6,716 nucleotides of DNA from contig JAEZHP010000013.1 of assembly GCA_023416515.1 (NCBI GenBank), positions 1 to 6,716 on the forward strand. Reading direction: 5' to 3'. Of this stretch, positions 6,219 to 6,716 are shown piece by piece. The DNA is from Pseudomonadota bacterium (GTDB taxonomy: Bacteria > Pseudomonadota > Alphaproteobacteria > Sphingomonadales > Sphingomonadaceae). Within the stretch, counting starts at the first letter, position 1, and the number at the start of each line of letters is the position of its first letter. Under the pieces are notes generated by a model. The model made no database searches, was not told the DNA's origin, and saw nothing but the letters and a program-made list of their open reading frames with translations. Position numbers and translations under genes: made by a program.

Positions 6219-6247
6219 TTGACGCACTGAAGAGTGCTTCATATATG
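6219..6247 (+). promoter_or_regulatory. Main rRNA promoter P3
   Basis: TTGACG (6219-6224), 17 bases, TATATG (6242-6247), the best core in the region. A-tracts at 6190-6192, 6200-6205 and 6209-6214 are about ten bases apart and cover about -40 to -64 relative to a start near 6254. The sequence after the -10 is GC-rich (GCTCCTC), as in promoters under stringent control. Confidence 0.72.
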
Positions 6248-6259
6248 GCTCCTCACCCG

Positions 6260-6289
6260 ACGGGGACCCGGCCTTCTGGCCAACCCCGT
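6260..6289 (+). other. Leader hairpin 1
   Basis: ACGGGG (6260-6265) pairs with CCCCGT (6284-6289), and inside it GGCC-TTCT-GGCC (6270-6281) pairs perfectly. It forms almost at the 5' end of the P3 transcript. No U-run follows, so it is not an intrinsic terminator. Confidence 0.6.
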
Positions 6290-6291
6290 TT

Positions 6292-6345
6292 GCGTCTCTT
6301 CAATCGGTAACCCGGTTGCCCTGATCATACAGGGGCAAGAGACGC
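6292..6345 (+). other. Leader three-way junction
   Basis: An outer stem GCGTCTC (6292-6298) with GAGACGC (6339-6345) encloses a small hairpin CGG-TAAC-CCG with one extra base in the loop (6305-6314) and a stronger one, TTGCCCTG (6316-6323) with CAGGGGCAA (6330-6338), one base bulged. Confidence 0.55.
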
Positions 6346-6350
6346 GCCTT

Positions 6351-6379
6351 TCGGTTCCGACCTTCTGGGTTGAGACCGA
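6351..6379 (+). other. Leader hairpin immediately before boxA (boxB-like)
   Basis: TCGGT (6351-6355) pairs with ACCGA (6375-6379) and CGACC (6358-6362) with GGTTG (6368-6372), with a single mismatch between them and a five-base loop. It ends one base before boxA, the place taken by the boxB hairpin in E. coli rRNA leaders. Confidence 0.5.
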
Positions 6380-6380
6380 C

Positions 6381-6392
6381 GGCTCTTTGACA
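6381..6392 (+). promoter_or_regulatory. boxA rRNA antitermination element
   Basis: GGCTCTTTGACA closely matches the boxA consensus TGCTCTTTAACA. As RNA it is bound by NusB/NusE, which keeps polymerase from Rho termination through the rRNA operon. Position, about 200 bases before 16S, and orientation fit. Confidence 0.75.
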
Positions 6393-6436
6393 TTGTTGAT
6401 GTAGATGAAGGGACATGTGGGCGGCGGCTCCGGTCA

Positions 6437-6457
6437 CCGAGGAGTTCAAGGCCTCGG
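6437..6457 (+). other. Pre-16S spacer hairpin
   Basis: CCGAGG (6437-6442) and CCTCGG (6452-6457) form a perfect six-pair stem in the transcribed spacer, which is removed during 16S maturation. Confidence 0.4.
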
Positions 6458-6496
6458 AGGATCGGTTAAAGCTAAGTCGTTCCATTATGTCTCGTT

Positions 6497-6515
6497 ACAT
6501 ATCCACAGTATATGT
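6497..6515 (+). other. Pre-16S spacer hairpin, A/T-rich
   Basis: ACATAT (6497-6502) pairs with ATATGT (6510-6515) around a seven-base loop. It stands out as an A/T-rich patch in the GC-rich spacer. Confidence 0.35.
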
Positions 6516-6527
6516 GAAGTGCAGGAA

Positions 6528-6575
6528 CGGCTCCTTGAAGCCGGCCTTGGCTGTTGCGTGGTTCGCCACGTGGCA
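6528..6575 (+). other. Two spacer hairpins just before 16S
   Basis: CGGCT/AGCCG (6528-6532/6539-6543) is followed by a ten-pair stem 6552-6575 capped by a TTCG tetraloop at 6562-6565, with GCGTGG facing CCACGT. UUCG loops are very stable, so the second stem probably helps fold the precursor. The 3' partner of the RNase III processing stem would lie after 16S, outside the window. Confidence 0.5.
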
Positions 6576-6590
6576 CCGATGGTCGGATGT

Positions 6591-6716
6591 CAACTTGAGA
6601 GTTTGATTCTGGCTCAGAACGAACGCTGGCGGCATGCCTAACACATGCAAGTCGAACGAGACCTTCGGGTCTAGTGGCGCACGGGTGCGTAACGCGTGGG
6701 AATCTGCCCTTTGGTT
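6591..6716 (+). rRNA. rrs: 16S ribosomal RNA, 5' end (cut by window edge)
   Basis: From CAACTTGAGAGTTTGATT the sequence follows bacterial 16S: AGAGTTTGAT..TGGCTCAG (6598-6617), AACGCTGGCGGC, CCTAACACATGCAAGTCGAACG, the V1 hairpin AGACC-TTCG-GGTCT (6659-6672), then GCGCACGGGTGCGTAACGCGTGGGAATCTGCC. Aligning by hand to E. coli position 1 puts the mature 5' end near 6591. The short V1 loop and the GTGGCGCACGGGTGCGTAACGCG stretch, here split as GTGGCGCACGGG and TGCGTAACGCG, are usual in Sphingomonadaceae. About 125 of some 1,480 bases are present. Confidence 0.97.

Larger units (their letters stand above)
5817..6590 (+). other. Non-coding control region and leader of the rRNA operon
   Basis: These 774 bases lie between the divergent glycosyltransferase gene and mature 16S. 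I see no credible protein gene in them. Region by region: A-tracts and promoter P1 (about 5847-5912), a strongly paired segment (5959-6065), promoter P2 with A/T tracts (6075-6125), promoter P3 with phased A-tracts (6190-6247), folded leader RNA (6260-6379), boxA (6381-6392), and pre-16S spacer with hairpins (6393-6590). Confidence 0.8.

Noticed and set aside
6260..6345. Intrinsic terminators in the leader
   Set aside because: The stems are strong but no U-run follows, and termination here would prevent rRNA synthesis from all three promoters.
5954..6641. Short open frames (about 60-80 residues) on both strands in the rRNA control region
   Set aside because: They overlap promoters, boxA, leader hairpins or 16S itself and show no protein-like motifs or ribosome binding sites.

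Overview
The window looks like a piece of a high-GC alphaproteobacterial chromosome, most likely a sphingomonad (Sphingomonas/Sphingomicrobium type). The main evidence is the start of a 16S rRNA gene at the right edge, whose first ~125 bases have the sphingomonad pattern, together with a typical sphingomonad rRNA leader. The GC-rich codon use and the PhaB and HemH sequences agree. The genus cannot be fixed from this much 16S.

Left part (1-3383, + strand): four tightly packed genes. They are the C-terminal part of a molybdopterin-binding hydroxylase large subunit (IorB/xanthine dehydrogenase superfamily, cut by the window edge), ferrochelatase hemH (TTG start overlapping the previous stop), an acetoacetyl-CoA reductase phaB, and a small ribbon-helix-helix protein. 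Gaps are -4, +33 and +7 nt, so one co-transcribed unit is plausible. The unit joins the last step of heme synthesis, a redox enzyme and polyhydroxyalkanoate precursor supply; a common purpose is not evident.

Middle part (3334-5816, - strand): a two-gene glycan unit, a family-2 glycosyltransferase followed by a Wzx-type polysaccharide flippase, coupled by a GTGA overlap. The flippase end overlaps the small regulator gene by 50 bp tail to tail. No polymerase, priming transferase or sugar-nucleotide gene is in view. GANTC sites are unusually dense in this unit.

Right part (5817-6716): control region and start of an rRNA operon on the + strand, divergent from the glycan unit. I see three promoter-like cores (P1 5884-5912, P2 6096-6125, P3 6219-6247), each preceded by A/T tracts in UP-element position. 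A strongly folded leader follows, with a boxA antitermination element at 6381-6392, a pre-16S spacer with several hairpins, and mature 16S from about 6591. Between P1 and P2 there is a well-paired segment (5959-6065) that I cannot match to a known RNA.

No defence system, mobile element, CRISPR array or other plainly new system is visible. The best leads are the folded P1-P2 segment, the triple rRNA promoter layout and the GANTC enrichment.
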